Part shown: positions 50,226 to 63,275 of the stretch, piece by piece
How positions within the stretch are numbered: the first letter of the stretch is position 1
Layout: each line of letters opens with the position of its first letter
Source: Ochotona curzoniae
Taxonomy: Eukaryota; Chordata; Mammalia; Lagomorpha; Ochotonidae
Assembly: GCF_017591425.1 (NCBI RefSeq)
Contig: NW_024465751.1
Location: forward strand, 1,922,001-1,986,000
Direction of reading: 5' to 3'
DNA length: 64,000 bases
Notes under the pieces: model-generated
Told to the model about the DNA's origin: nothing
The model's database searches: none
The model's input: only the letters and a program-made list of their open reading frames with translations
Translations under genes and position numbers: made by a program

Positions 50226-51578
50226 CTGCAGGGAACAGGAGGAAGGAGGACCTCAGAGCTGTTACATCAGTGATGCCTGCAGGTTTTGATCCAGGCATAC
50301 ATCCACCCATCATCTCCCTATCCATCTACTCACTCACCCACCTGCCCATCCAGCTATGTAATCACTCATTCATCAAAATACCAACTAAAAATCTCAGTTA
50401 TTATACCAAGAGCTGGGAAATAAAATGGTAGAGACTGAGAGCCCAACTGCCCTATCAATCTATTTTCCACACTACAGATAGGGATATGTTTGCTCAACTC
50501 AGAAATGTGTTCTTGTTATTATTGTTGTTATTATTTTGCTTAAAATGTGTCCAGGGATCCTCATGGACTTGAAGATTCAGTCATACTGGACAAGGTTCTC
50601 CATACCTCAGCTCTTGCCATCCTCTTCAGCCTCTCCTCCTGTTGTCCACTTTAATTCTTCCACAGCTGGCTATTCATCCATCATGTTCCACCAGCAATCA
50701 TGTCCTTTCCACCACAAATCCCAGGTACTGCACCTACACTTAAACTACTGCCTGGCATTCAGTAGTGAGCGCAGCTCTGAAAATAGCACTGCTTCATTTG
50801 ACAAGGGAGGCTGTGCATGGCTTCAAGCCCTGTGCATTACCCAGGTTCTGAATGGTACCAGCCAGAGTGGTGCAGTGTACCACCTATTCTTCTGTACATG
50901 ATGGCCCAGTCCGTATGATAAACATGGCTTTGAACATTTTCATATCCAACCATGCAGGAAAGGAGAGCCATGAAAATCACAGAATCTTGAGTGCATTCAG
51001 AATCTTGGAGGGGTGGAAGTGATACCCAATTTCAGCCTATTTTAGAAGTTAGAAGTGTTTATAGAAGTCCTAATGAAGCAATTACCTAGGATTTATTTGA
51101 TTACCCCTAGAATTTACCACCCATGACTAGAATCACTGGAACATCTGTGGGCAGGTTTGAATATTTGAAAGTTGTTTTTTGTTTGTTTTCTCCAATAAAA
51201 AGTCTCTCTTGAACTTTTTTTACCCTTTAGATTTAGCTTTGCCCTAGGAGATGGGTCAATCCTAGTGTATCTCCTCACTATGGCAGCCCACCAGGTACCT
51301 AGGGGTAGATGTCATAGCCATTTCCCTTGATCCTCCGTCAGATCCTCCTCTGGCCTAGCTCAAGGTTGCGCTGTCACTGGCTGCTTTACCCCCGCAGGCT
51401 CTAACTACTGACTGCCCATTGAGAAACAGAAGGTCCCACGCAGGCATTCTGCAGGAAATGTCCCTCCTGCGAGGCCCCTGAACTTCTTGTAGGATGTCCT
51501 GTGTGCTTCAAGATCAGATTCGGAGGCAGCGCTGGCATTGGATTGTTTCTCCCCATCTCGAATACAAGCTCTCCTTAC
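50226..51578 (-). other. TG: TG intron
   Basis: 1.35 kb. The part at 50560-50790 resembles ancient LINE-derived sequence only weakly. No gene is seen. Confidence 0.9.
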
Positions 51579-51713
51579 CCAGCAAGCACAGGTCTTGAGC
51601 AGCAGAGAAGTTGCTGATGGCAGCCGTGCTGATGTGGGCGACATCAAACTTCCTGATGGTTGGATCAACAACTACTGACGACAGGGTCAAGGTCTGCCAC
51701 GAATCCAGAGGGA
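51579..51713 (-). CDS. TG: Thyroglobulin exon, type 3 repeat first half
   Basis: Acceptor CTCCCCTTTCTCTCCTAG, donor GTAAGG. The exon is 135 nt, phase 1 in and phase 1 out. It encodes PLDSWQTLTLSSVVVDPTI, RKFDVAHISTAAISNFSAAQ and DLCLL, joining to E-CSSHQ of the next exon. Asn-Phe-Ser is an N-glycosylation sequon. The residues align with the human DPSIRHFDVAHVST region. Likely human exon 36 and the most upstream TG exon I can support in this window. Confidence 0.93.
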
Positions 51714-52351
51714 CTAGGAGAGAAAGGGGAGAGCAGTCACAGCACTAGCATCTGGTGTACAACAGGCAGTGGGGTGTTACCCAATGTGCAAGAGTAATCC
51801 TCCACATGGTCTCCGCTCTCACATGAGAGGCCTTTATAAATATCCCCATTCTACAACTATTTGTTAAGGTTTTTTTTTTTTCCTATGATTCAAGCTCCAG
51901 GGATACATTGGTTAAAAAAAATTCAACCAAGAAAAGCATGTCTACTCTGTTTTATCAATTCATAGCAGAATGAGAACCAAACAGAAAAGACAAGAAAATC
52001 ATTGTGATACAACTGTCAGAATGGAACGGTTAGAAGAATCAGGTAGCAATGATAATAACAGGCTTAGCAGGTTTGTTCTACAGCACCACGCTTCCTGTGT
52101 GTATGGCAATATGATACTGTCCTCCTCCAGCCTGAGGCTTTGAGTACACACTCCGATGGGCTGCTCAGTGCCCCATCAGCGTCCACCAGACATTCTCCTT
52201 TGCTTAGGTATAGGCTGCATTTAAAATCTAGTCTGTGAAAGCAGATCAAAGTCCCTAACCTCAACATGGGACCACTGAAAGGTCAGCCTGGCTTCAGAGC
52301 TCCCTGGGAGAACTGTGGCCCACTGCTTGACTTGCATTAAAATGCTTCTTC

Positions 52352-52642
52352 CAGGGCAGGTATTTGGCTTAGCAGTTAAGTTGCTGCTTTCGGATGCCTA
52401 CATTCCACAGGGTGCCTGGTTAGAGTCCTGCTTCTCCGCTTTTACTCTGGTTTCTGTTTAATGAGACTGAAAAGGAGAGACCTAGCTGGGACTTCCAGGC
52501 CCCTGGCTTTGGGACACATAACCCCGTCCTGGCTGTTATGTGCACTCAGAGAGTGAACCGACAGATGAAAGATTGGCTTCTTTTTTTCCCCTTCTATCTC
52601 TCTTTATGCTTTACAAATAAGATGAAAATAAAATTTTTAAAA
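52352..52642 (+). repeat. C-type SINE
   Basis: Forward copy: GGCTTAGCAGTTAAGTTGCT head, GAGAGTGAACCGACAGATGA and TTACAAATAAGATGAAAATA tail. Confidence 0.72.
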
Positions 52643-54654
52643 TAAGGAAAAAAATTTTCTTCCCAATGCTGTCCTCACTTTTTTAACAGATGCTAATCCT
52701 GAGAGTTCCATGTACAAAACTTTCAACATGCAAATCTTCATCTCAGAGACTGTTTCCTGGAAAGCACCAGCAAAGACATCCTCTTCCGAACAAGAAGAAA
52801 GTGGGACACAGACAGGTTTAAGTAGCGTGTCTGAGGGTGCCCTGCTCCTGCACTCTGCAGTGAGGTGAGAACTGGCCCACGGCAGTTACACAGCCGGTGT
52901 CTGTCTCCCTGTGTGCAGGACACAGCTGCTTCAGTGTGGAGGAGGGAAGAACAGGTGAGGAGTCAGATGGAAAGCCTGGACCGAGGTGGAGAGCTAGCCT
53001 AGAGCTCATCCTGTGAGCTGAACTGGTCTTGGCTATAGCTGGGCAGTGGGTTTCTCTGAGAACACAGATCTTGAATCTTTGGCACAAAGCTCCACCAGCA
53101 GGAAGGGCTGTGAGCCTAGTCAGTGGGTATGACAGTGTCCACAGGTAGCAGCAAGGAGGCTAATATGCTGCCTCCGACAGAGGCTCCCATGGCCATCTGG
53201 GAGCTTGGATCTACAACACCCTAGAGCCATGTTCAGCAGGCGCATCACTGGGACTTAGTGGAGAGGGTGTCCTCTCTTGTTCTTTCTGCTTCTTCTTTTT
53301 TTCAAAGAAGAATAAAGTAGCTTGTTCTTTTAATACTCTGAGCATTTACCTTGCATTAGCAGAACATGATGGCAATAAAACACATCTGAATGCCCATTAA
53401 GTGGACAGTGGGAAGGGAGCCTAATGCCTTCTTTATAGAACGAGGGAGACGGGTTCATGTCTGTCCAAGTCAGAAGAGAACAAGGTCTCCTGGCTCTAAG
53501 ACACTGCTCTCTGTGCTCCCTCGATCTTCCCTGGAGCTGAACAGCCTTTCCAGAAGACCGTCTCCAGGAAAAAAGACTCCGGAGAGCACCATTCGGGTAG
53601 CTGTACGGGAAAGGTGCTGATGTTCATATCACATCTATCATTGGCATTTAGAACACTGTAAGGTTCACTAAAGCAGCAAAACAGCCTGCTCCACTGTTGT
53701 CTTTATCACTGGAAAAGAGAGAAGGAGAAAGCTCGCTTGCACAGGTGGCTATGCAGTATCTGAATCTCGTGTAACTCAGCAAGGGACAGGTGGAGCCCCA
53801 GCCACCATTCTGGAGCCACGGGTCCTCCCTTAGAATCAGGAGTTGTGCATTTCCAGCCTAGAACTTGGCTTTGCCACAAAAGAATTCTGGGTTTTCATTT
53901 TCTTAAGGTTCTTTCTCATGTTGCTATTTCCACAGTGTATGCAAGCAGCATTTTTTGCATCACCAAAAGAGCTGGGTATTTTTAGATGCTGAGTACACTG
54001 CAATTTCAGAGATCGGGGGGGCACACTTGCCAAGTACAGTCTTAAAATGGAAGCCCCAGCCACACTCTGTGTTTAGGTTGCTGTAATTGAAGAGTGAATT
54101 CTACCTTTAAGTGAAGGCCTGCTTATCTGTTGCCATTCACTGGAGCCAAGGCCTTGCCATGCCCTCTTTCTTTTCCCTCTTCCAGCATACAGAAGCCTCT
54201 TGGGGAGTCTTTGCTGTTTGTGCAGAAGCCAATATCTTGAAGTCCCTGTGGACCTCAGGGAACTTCTGAGAATAAGTTCACTGTGGATGCAAAAGCATGA
54301 GGAAGCCTGGGAGCTGGGGATGAGCATCCGGTCAGTGTTTGCTGTTTGCCAGGAACCCACTGCAGCCTTGCATGTAACCCTTAGCATGGAAACTCCTGAC
54401 GGGGCCGGGGGAAGGTGCTTTTACCACCCACAGCTTGCAGACAAGGAACCTGATGATTTCATAGCACACACTCAGCCCGTTGGCTGAGCCCATGTTAGCT
54501 TAGACAGCTCCATGATAGCGTTGGCCAGAACTGGAGTCTCGGTGCCCTAGGGACAGGACCCCAATGGAGGACCCTACAACAATGGCTCCTCTCTTAAACA
54601 GCACAATCTGAAACTTATTCGTTCTATTTCATTTTGTTTCTCTAAATAATTTTA

Positions 54655-54966
54655 GGGCTGGCATTGTGGTGTATCAGGTTAAGCCTATGCTTTTGATGTC
54701 AGCACTCCATATAGGTGTTGGTTTGAGTCCTGGCTGTTCTACTTCTGATCTGGCTCTTTGTAAGAGCACCTGGGAAAGCAACAGAGGATGGCCCAAGTAC
54801 TTGGGCCCTTGCACCCAGGTGGGAGATCCAGAAGAAGTCTCTGGTTCCTGGATTTGGCCTGGCCCAGCCCCAGTCACTGTGGAGTGAGCCAGCAGAAGAT
54901 TCTCCCTCTAACTCTCCCTCTGTAACTCGGTCTTTCAAATAAGCAGAAAAAAAATATTTAAAAAAT
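54655..54966 (+). repeat. C-type SINE, well preserved
   Basis: Forward copy starting GGGCTGGCATTGTGGTGTAT with CACTCCATATAGGTGTTGG, AGGATGGCCCAAGTACTTGG, GGTGGGAGATCCAGAAGAAG and TTTCAAATAAGCAG tail. It is one of the clearest copies and the basis for the lagomorph call. Confidence 0.88.
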
Positions 54967-55542
54967 TCTTTGTAGGTTGTAATGTTGGTGTCATCTTCTA
55001 AAAGTACAGCCTCCTGTGTATCTGAAATGCATACGTATCACATGTTGCATGCTTGCAGGTGCAGTGAACTTTTTTAGTGGTTTTTTCTCCTTCATTTGTC
55101 TCTCTGTACTTTCTCACTCTTTTCTGCCCTGTAAATGACAGTCACTTTATAAGTAAGTGCATTATCACGTAGTGACAGAAGCCTTTCCCCTTATTTTGCT
55201 TTATGAAATGTTTTATTGGTTATGCATAATTTTGGGTGAAATTTAAAACCAAGAAAGTGCATTTGAGTTATTACTGGGAATGACAATGAGGTCATTTGAG
55301 AATCATTGGCTGTCACCAATTTAAGAAGCTTATAATTTGAACTTTATTGTGTTTAATAACTTATTGTCATTAAGTATCATTAAGAATCGAATGAAATATT
55401 TTTTTCCATTCTACTTTTAAAATGACCATTTATTTATGAGCTTTTATTTTCAAAACAAGACACCTTCCTGAACTCACTTTGATGCAACTCAGACACTTGG
55501 TCAACTTGGGCTGCTCTAGAAAAACACTTGAAAATATGGCTG

Positions 55543-55882
55543 GGGCTGGCCTCTGGCACTGCAAGTTAAGCCACCATCTTGGATTCCAACATCTCATCCA
55601 AACACCTTTTCAGGTACCTGCTGCTCAACTTGGAGTCCAGGTTCCTGCTAAAGAGCCTGGGAAAGCAGAAGAAGATGGCATGATTATTTGGGGCCTTGCT
55701 ATTCACATGGGAGACTCATATGAAGCTCCTAACTTCTGGCTTTGGTTGACACAGGCCCAGCCATTGAGCCCATTGGGTAGCAAACTAGCAGATGGAAGAT
55801 CTCTCTCTCTCTCTCTCTGTGTGTGTCTCATAATCTTTCTGTAATTCTATAGAATAAATAAGCCAATCTTAAAAAATAGGCT
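55543..55882 (+). repeat. C-type SINE
   Basis: Forward copy starting GGGGCTGGCCTCTGGCACTG, with AGCAGAAGAAGATGGCATGA, GATGGAAGATCTCTCTCTC and a GAATAAATAAGCC tail. It includes a (CT)n stretch. Confidence 0.85.
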
Positions 55883-57999
55883 GCCTCCCCCAATGTGACA
55901 GCCAGCCACAGGCTGCACTACCACAGTAGGGGCATGCGTGTGTAGGCTGACTAGTTGGGCACTAGTTCCTGCTGCAACCCTGACCTGTCACATTTGAGAA
56001 ATGAAGGGAAAGCATCTTTCAGCATTTTTTGCATGAGATCAAGGTGTTGATTTGTCAAAGCAGCAGAAAATGTCTGATGCTCCCTCCAATGAGCACATAC
56101 TTGCAGAGCCATTTGCTTAAAGAAAAAATACAACTTTCTCAAAACCACCAAAAATAAAGAGCAGCTAGTAGTGTAAGCTCTCAGGCCTCCAAAGTGATTC
56201 AAATTCTTACGCTTCCATTGTGACTAGTACAGAAAAGAACTCCTTCCAGGTCTTCAGCACGTCTCCCAGGGAGTTCCTTCCCCAGAAGCTGGAGGAAGCA
56301 TCAGTGGGCCCCTACCCACGCAGGCTGGAGGGGAGAAGTGGGAAGAGCAAAGGTCAGAGGCCTTTAGACTGAACAGCCCCAGTTCCCAGCAAAGCAAAGC
56401 AGCATGCACTTCATGCCCTATGGAGGTAACAGAGTTTAGAATGAGGTCACCAGAGGGGATTCCTAATGCAGGGCCCTGTCCAAAAGGGGAAACTGGCACA
56501 GAGGCAGTTCCTAAGAGGTGGAGGGTGAAGACCCAGAAAATATACTGCCCACAAGACCTGGGACCTCAAAACTTCAGATTAACAGGTGGATCCTGCTCCC
56601 ACCTGACACGGGACTTGCAGCATTCAGATCTGCAAGGCAGCTTCTGCTGGATAAGCCTCACCGTGCGCAGCCCTTGCCATAACAGCTGCCAGCCAAGGAT
56701 GCCCTAAGTGCATCCCCGAAGAGAACACCCAAGCATGGATTCACAGAGCCTGCTCTGCCCCAGTGTTGCCCCCCTGGCTTTGGGACAGCTGCTTAACATC
56801 CCCAGTAACACATGTAAAAGCAGCCAGTGTTGGTGATGCCTCTCCCTTGGTCATTCATTTCAACTGCCCACAGCCATGGGATCTCACAGCTCTGCAGGTC
56901 ACCCTGCTCCAAGGGCTGGCCTTATTCACTGTAAGGTGGGCTCATTTCCTGTAACTTTGCTCTGACTTTGAGTAAGATGCATTTTGTCTTTGTAACTGTG
57001 TGGAAATCTGTCAAGAAGAATAGTCACAACACCTGCACTCATGTCACAGCACACTCCTCATACACTAAGGAACATTATTTTTTACATATTCTCTGGATAG
57101 GTGGTGGTGGGGTAGCGACGGAGTGAGCTAAGCCGGTCCCATCATTACCTCCAGTCATTCCAATGGACCACAGAGGTGTCATATTTCTTGTATGTGCTAG
57201 GAGAGACCTGGGCATGGGGTGCAGGCCATATCAGGAAAAGTCTGCACACTGCGGCTGTCATTATAATCTCTTCTCACAGTAAGTGCCTGACTGCTTGCTT
57301 TCCGGGAAAGAGAGGGCCCATCTTTCCAAGCCAATGAGTCTCTCTGTGTCTGTTGCTCCTAACACAGAAGGGTGGCTGTGGCAACACCCTCTCAAGGGCA
57401 TTCACTATCACTCATTCCCCCAACAGTCTCCACCCAACAATCTGAGAACATTGTCTGCCCCTCCACACTGACCCAGAAGGCCTTGCATAAGAACTTGCTC
57501 AAATCTCTCTCATTATAGATAGGGTACTTCCTCTAACCCAGTTTCTTAACTCGTGTTTGGGTTTCAAGAGACTCCTTTCCCTTAAAATTCAGGGAGAAAA
57601 ATCTCTAATGAATTGGAGGGGCCAATTATTTCTAATCCAGTCTCATGATGACCCATGACGACACCTGATTTCCATACTAATGTGTCAATCAGGCCCTTCT
57701 TTCTGTTTGTAGCCAAGAATCTTGGGGAAGCCACTGAGGCTTCCTCAAATGACTGCCATTCAGTGTCTTCCTGTATCAGCCCACTACGTATGTAAAGGGT
57801 TCTTCCTGACGAACTCAGCCAACGTCGCAGCTTCTGTCTTTTTTGTAGTTGCTGACCACATCCCCTGGCCTGGTTTCTATGTCACCATTTGCCACTAGGG
57901 ACCCTCCCACCTTTCCATCTGCAACCTCAGGCTTCTCCTCCTCTGCTGTGCCTCCTGGTTTGGCCCTGGACCTTTGCCATTTACATGCCACACACTCTC

Positions 58000-58180
58000 C
58001 ATAGTGACTCACCAGCCTCATGACTTCAAATATCACCTACACGTCACTGTCACCAGTCACAACCTGGCCCAGACTTTTACTCAGAATAGTACAGTCAGTG
58101 CTTACCGAGCATCCAAGCACACGTCCCCCAGACACCCCAAAACTCAGCCTGCTGAATCCTGGACATTTAGCCTGACTTTC
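58000..58180 (+). repeat. L2-like LINE fragment
   Basis: CATGACTTCAAATATCACCT, CACGTCACTGTCACCAGTC and CCTGGCCCAGAC follow the common L2 ORF segment. Low similarity, so tentative. Confidence 0.4.
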
Positions 58181-58879
58181 TTCCCCTTCCACACTCAACA
58201 GCTGGTTCTCCTCTTATGTTCTCTAGCTGTGCACTCCCAATCCTGAGGCTACCCAACTTGGAATCCTAAGTATTGTCATTGATTAGTGCTTAAGTGGGCT
58301 GAATGTCCAGCTAGGAAGGACACTACAGAAGGAAGTCAGAACAGATACTCTTCTAATCCTAAATTTCATATCTGTCCATTATTTAAGTGGCTATGCCCCA
58401 TGGAATAACCACTCCTACCCTTATATAAGTTTATACCACTTCGTTAGATGCTCAATTTATCTCACAATCTGTCACCTCCTTGCTTATCTCTCCAAGCTCA
58501 TCTCATATCTCTTGACCTCCTACCCTCATCATGTTCTGCTGTATGGCTTTGTGTTACTAATAGTGAGCCATGCAATTCCATTCCAATGTGAAGTGAGTTT
58601 ATTCATTGGATGGACTCAAACCCAATCCAGATGCCATCTGCTCTAGAATCTTTTCTGCAGCTCCTTCTCCACCAGCACCCCCAACCAAGTACCAAACTAC
58701 GCCTACCGTTCCACTGATATACTTCACTGCAGTTTCTTTTATCTTCTGCTTAATCAGGATGTTCTTGAGATCAACAGAGGCTTTGCCTCAGTTTTCATTA
58801 AATATCCAAGATGAATCATGATATTGTAAGAAACTTAAAAGCAGAATAGTAATATAGCTATAGCATGTATTTGTTAAGA

Positions 58880-58945
58880 ATTCATGGGGGTCAAACATGA
58901 ATAACATCATTATTTTTTCATGAAGTTTTTCCATGAATAAATGGC
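58880..58945. mobile_element. Mariner-type hairpin element, fragment
   Basis: TTTTTTCATGAAGTTTTTCC and ATGAATAAATGG resemble the terminal arm of the family. Short and uncertain. Confidence 0.3.
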
Positions 58946-59169
58946 TATTGAACAAATTACTTAATGACATTCCTCAGTTAATAAAGGAACAATGGACACA
59001 AATTCTTTTTACTTTCACTTTCATCTCTACAAAGATTACTGTCCACCTACCATAAAGCCTCAGTATAATTTAATGAATTGATTTATTAATCATAAAGAAA
59101 GCAAATAATTAAAAGTTGATATACCCAATTCCCCACTTCATGTCAGTTTATAAAACACTTTCACTTGCA

Positions 59170-59300
59170 CTGTTAGAATCAATATAAGCCAAGCATTGCT
59201 GGCATTACTATTATGCAGGGGACCAAACCAAGGCTCAGAAGTGTTATGCAGCATTGCCAAGATCATAAGCTCAGAACAGGAACCTGTCCAAAATGCCCCC
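59170..59300 (-). repeat. MIR-like fragment
   Basis: ACCAAACCAAGGCTCAGAAG and CATTGCCAAGATCATAAGCT resemble a reversed MIR core and flank. Confidence 0.5.
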
Positions 59301-60054
59301 TCTCAATTCCCACCCTAGAACAGCTCCTTCTCCTCCTTGTGACTCAGCTGAAGCCTCCTAAAGTGGTCCCCATCAGGGGTAGCAGTTCCTACAGATATCT
59401 GTGATGTTCTTGCATGTGCGGAGGCCAGAGCACTGTGGGCTGGTGAGTAGCCATGCTTCATGCTAACTTCAAAAGGACTCCCAGAGAAATGTGTCATTAA
59501 GAAGAAATCGCATACAGGAAACCAGACTTGGATCTACACTCCACCCCTGTCCTCAAAAAGCTAAGGTCACCACAAGCAAAATGCCAAGGGGAAACTCAAA
59601 GTCTTAGATGGAATATGACTTCTAAGAAGTTTGATTCCTTTCAAGTGGATCATACTCCCCATTAATGACCTCCAAGGCCCAAAGTCTTCCTGGAGATGGT
59701 GTGAGGATTGAGTTTCCTGAGAGCATCTAAACTTCTCTTTCCTGAGATCACCACACATGATCCTGGGTAGCTGGGTACGACTGCAGAAATCCTGCCATAC
59801 AAATGCATGTGGCACCCAAGGCAGCTGAACAGGCATTCCACATCCGTGGGGACCCCTGGTGGGCTGTCAAAAGCTGGCCTGAACTCACACAGCTGGCATG
59901 AACTCAGACAGACCCCTGTGGCTGCCCTGCATACTCTAGGCTTCATGCTGCTGCTAAAGTTGCTGTGTATGAGTGGCAATATGAGCAAGGCATGGCTTAA
60001 CCATGTTAGATATGTGACTTTGCCCAAATATCCTAGCAACTTTGGGATAGGAAC

Positions 60055-60200
60055 TGACAACACCATGAATTTCACCTTAGAGAAATGAAGGTTTAAGGCA
60101 GAGAAGTGATTTGCCCTATGTCCTACAATGTAAAAACAAAGGTGAAATGGAAACTGCGATGCCCCAAAGCCAAAGTCTCTATGCCTCGTGCCTTGTACTT
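60055..60200 (-). repeat. MIR-like fragment
   Basis: AGAGAAATGAAGGTTTAAGG, CAGAGAAGTGATTTGCCCTA and GTGAAATGGAAACTGCGATG fit the reversed MIR order. This and flanks explain much of a 223-codon chance frame on the - strand. Confidence 0.5.
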
Positions 60201-61109
60201 CTGCTGTGCACCTCAGCTTGCCTATTGGTAAGATGATCTTAAAATCAGATGGAAAAATGCCACACCCTACAACATCTCTATACCCGATATTAGGATTGTA
60301 AAACTCCAGAATAAAGAAAATTTCAGAACCCATCTAAGCCAACTTCTCACATAGCAGGGGGCTCTTCATTGTGTTTGTAACATGGCTTTAGTCAGGAATG
60401 GCTCATGACACCACTGGCTGTTAGGAACAGCAACTTGCCTAATGGGTTTCCCCCAAGCCCTTGACGATGATCTGTGATTCTAAGATATACAATCTTTCTG
60501 GTTCTCCCCATTATTAAACTATAACCACTTGTGGGAAAGATCTAGTCAAATAGCTATGTTTACCTGGTTGATACTGCAATAGCATCACCTGGCTAATTCC
60601 ATACAGATGGGCAAGAAACTTCATCATGGCACTGGGAAGTGAGAATGTTGTTTCATGCCACTCCATGCTCACTAGCTCAGATCAAGCTAAACAAGGTGTA
60701 GGCAGAGGAGAGTCTCTTCCTGTCATCACAGAGCTCTAGCTGGGGATGGCTGCAGGGGCCAAGGGGCATGGTCAAGAGTCTGCAGGAATGGGCAGAACCT
60801 GCCAGCAGGAAGGAGAAAGGGAGGCTCACACTGAAGTCCAACCCTTTACCCTACAATTTTGATTGACTTCAGGCTAGAGAAAATAAAATATCTTGCTTAG
60901 CTAAGCAGATTTAAAAAATCAACTAAAGCTAAGGCTCAAATAGCCAAGAAATAGGTCTCAAGTTGGCATATTTGTGCCTGGGTTTATCCCCTTTCAACGT
61001 GCCTGATGAAACAGTTAGAAAACAGGTGCTGTCTGGGGAAGAAGTTTCATGGGGTGGGATGGGGTGTCTGCTCCCACTCAACTGTCTTATGAGTATAAAA
61101 TGATTTACA

Positions 61110-61419
61110 AGGGCCTGATGTGATGGTTTGGTGGCTAAATCCTCACCTTGTACATGCCAGGATCCCATATGGGCACCAGCTTTTGTCCCTGATGCTCCAC
61201 TTCCCATCCAGCTCTGTTTGTGTGCTGGGCAAGCAGTAGATGGTCTTGGGACCTTGCACCCATGCATTAACCCTGGAAGAAGCTCCTGGCTCCTGGCAGC
61301 TTCGGATTGGTTCAGCCCTGACCATTATGGCCACTTCGTAAGTGAACCAGCAAAAGGAAGATCTTCTTCTCTTTGTAAACCTTCCTTTCCAATAACAATA
61401 AAATAAATCTTTAAAACGT
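61110..61419 (+). repeat. C-type SINE
   Basis: Forward copy: AGGATCCCATATGGGCACCA, AAGAAGCTCCTGGCTCCTGG, TTCGGATTGGTTCAGC and AATAAAATAAATC tail. Confidence 0.87.
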
Positions 61420-62419
61420 GATTTATAAATGGTTGGTATTCAATATGTATTTCCTTTTGTTTGTAAAAAGGAAGCACATGAAGGCAAGCATGTTATACAT
61501 GCACAGCACACACAAGCATATGGATGAGCAAACACAGGCAGTCCGTATCAGAATCCCACAAGGACATGTCAGTGCCCTGAAGGCAGGAGTACTCCCTCCC
61601 TTTGAAGCACATCCCAGGGAAACGCTGTGCAGGAGCTCTCAGCACAGATGGGATGTCAGCTCTGGCACACTTCCTGCTTTGCAATCACACTCGCTAGAGG
61701 CACATTTAAAAATACCGTGCCTCCCAGTGTTGTCTGCTAAGCAACTACTCAGATTCGTAGACTATGTGTGAGTGCGAAGGGAGATATACAAAACTCCGTA
61801 TTTTTTTCTATCTTGTCAGTAATTTGGTTTTGGTCATAAGTGTTGGGCAAAAACAGAGAGAAATAAGCACTGTGAAATCACCCTGGAACAGCTTTGCCTT
61901 GACTCACCCATCTCCAGCAGTCAGTGCAATGTCTGTAGCTAGCAACGCACCCCTCAGCCACTCTTTTGGTAGTGACGGTAATTTGTAACAGAAAAAAATA
62001 CACTTTTTTGTCTAGTAAGTATGCAACTAGCAAGTGCTATGTGGGACATCTGGCAGCATAGATACACCACCTTTAAATATAGATTTCTGGAACTCAAGAA
62101 TTTCACTGGGTGCAGAAAATACTCTTCACCCAGGAGGATCTTTGGGGCACCATGGTATTAATTATGATGAATGAAGAATCGTAAAAATCAAATGTCCAAA
62201 ACTGGGGGGGATGTGGGCTAGGGAACAGATAACAACAGGACAGCTGTGTCTGATAATATGGTGGGGCCCTGTTCTGTTTGCTGATCACCAAATGCAGTAG
62301 CATAGAAGACAGGTGAGTGAGTGAGTGCTTGCACACATGCATGTAGACAGGTAACAGTCTGGAAATAGACATACAGTGAGATATTAGGTTAAAAAGCAAC
62401 AAAAATTACAATACTGAGG

Positions 62420-62644
62420 CTAATAATATGGTGTAACAGGGAACAGATAAAGCTTCCACCTGCAATACTAGCGTGCCATGTGGACACCAATTTGAGTCTT
62501 CACTGCTCCATGTCTGATCCAACTCCCTACTAAGTAGTGTGGGGGCCAGCTCTGGCTGCTGTGACCATGTAGAAAACAAACCAGGGATTGAAAGATTCTC
62601 TCTCTCTCTCTCACACACATGTACACACACCACACACAGACACA

Positions 62645-62682
<38 letters not shown>

Positions 62683-62730
62683 TCCTCTCTCTTCATAACT
62701 CTAACTTTCAAATAAATAAAACTTTTCCAA
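62420..62730 (+). repeat. C-type SINE with expanded CA tract
   Basis: Forward copy: AGCGTGCCATGTGGACACCA, GACCATGTAG, CTCTCTCTCTC and TTTCAAATAAATAAAAC tail. Its pyrimidine-rich tail section has grown into a CA microsatellite. Confidence 0.8.
62603..62682 (+). repeat. CT/CA microsatellite
   Basis: CTCTCTCTC followed by ACACACAC units, grown from a SINE tail region. Confidence 0.92.
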
Positions 62731-63088
62731 ACCTGCAATATTATAAATAGACTACAACTATCTCGGGCCAAACAGAAAAAAATCAAAGGAAAATGGAAGA
62801 GAATCCAATGTATTAAACAACATGCACTGACTTTGAAATAACTGTGTGGTCTCCTGCTCTATTTCCACATGGTTTGCATTTTCTATAATTAACAAACCAT
62901 CAAAGCATTCATCTCTTAAGGATCAAATGCTCAGCCCAGTGCCAAGCACAAAATGAGTCTGCATAAATGTTTCACAGTTTTGAAGGAAAAAACCACTAAA
63001 TTATTGCTTATAGGTTGACACACATTTTTTTATTCTCTCCTTCCACAAATGTCTACAAAAAGAATAAAATTCAAGCTACCAGATCAAA

Positions 63089-63275
63089 AAGAGCGAAAGA
63101 AAGAGAGAAAGAAAGGGAGGGATAGAAAGAGAGAGGGGTGAGGAGAGAATGGGAGGGAGGGAAAAAGGATAGGAAAGGAAGGCAAAGGAAGGGGAGAGAG
63201 GGGAAAGAAAGAGGACAGAGAAGTTGAATGGGGAGGAAGAAAGGAGCAATGTGAAAGGAAGGAGAAACAATGGCA
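63089..63275 (+). repeat. Long purine-rich GAAA/GGGA tract
   Basis: About 185 bp with few pyrimidines, made of GAAAGA, GGGAGG and GGAAAGGAAGG units. Confidence 0.92.

Noticed and set aside
59662..60333. 223-codon - strand open frame
   Set aside because: Partly MIR-derived; no cysteine spacing of TG repeats, no splice sites in suitable phase and no domain signature.
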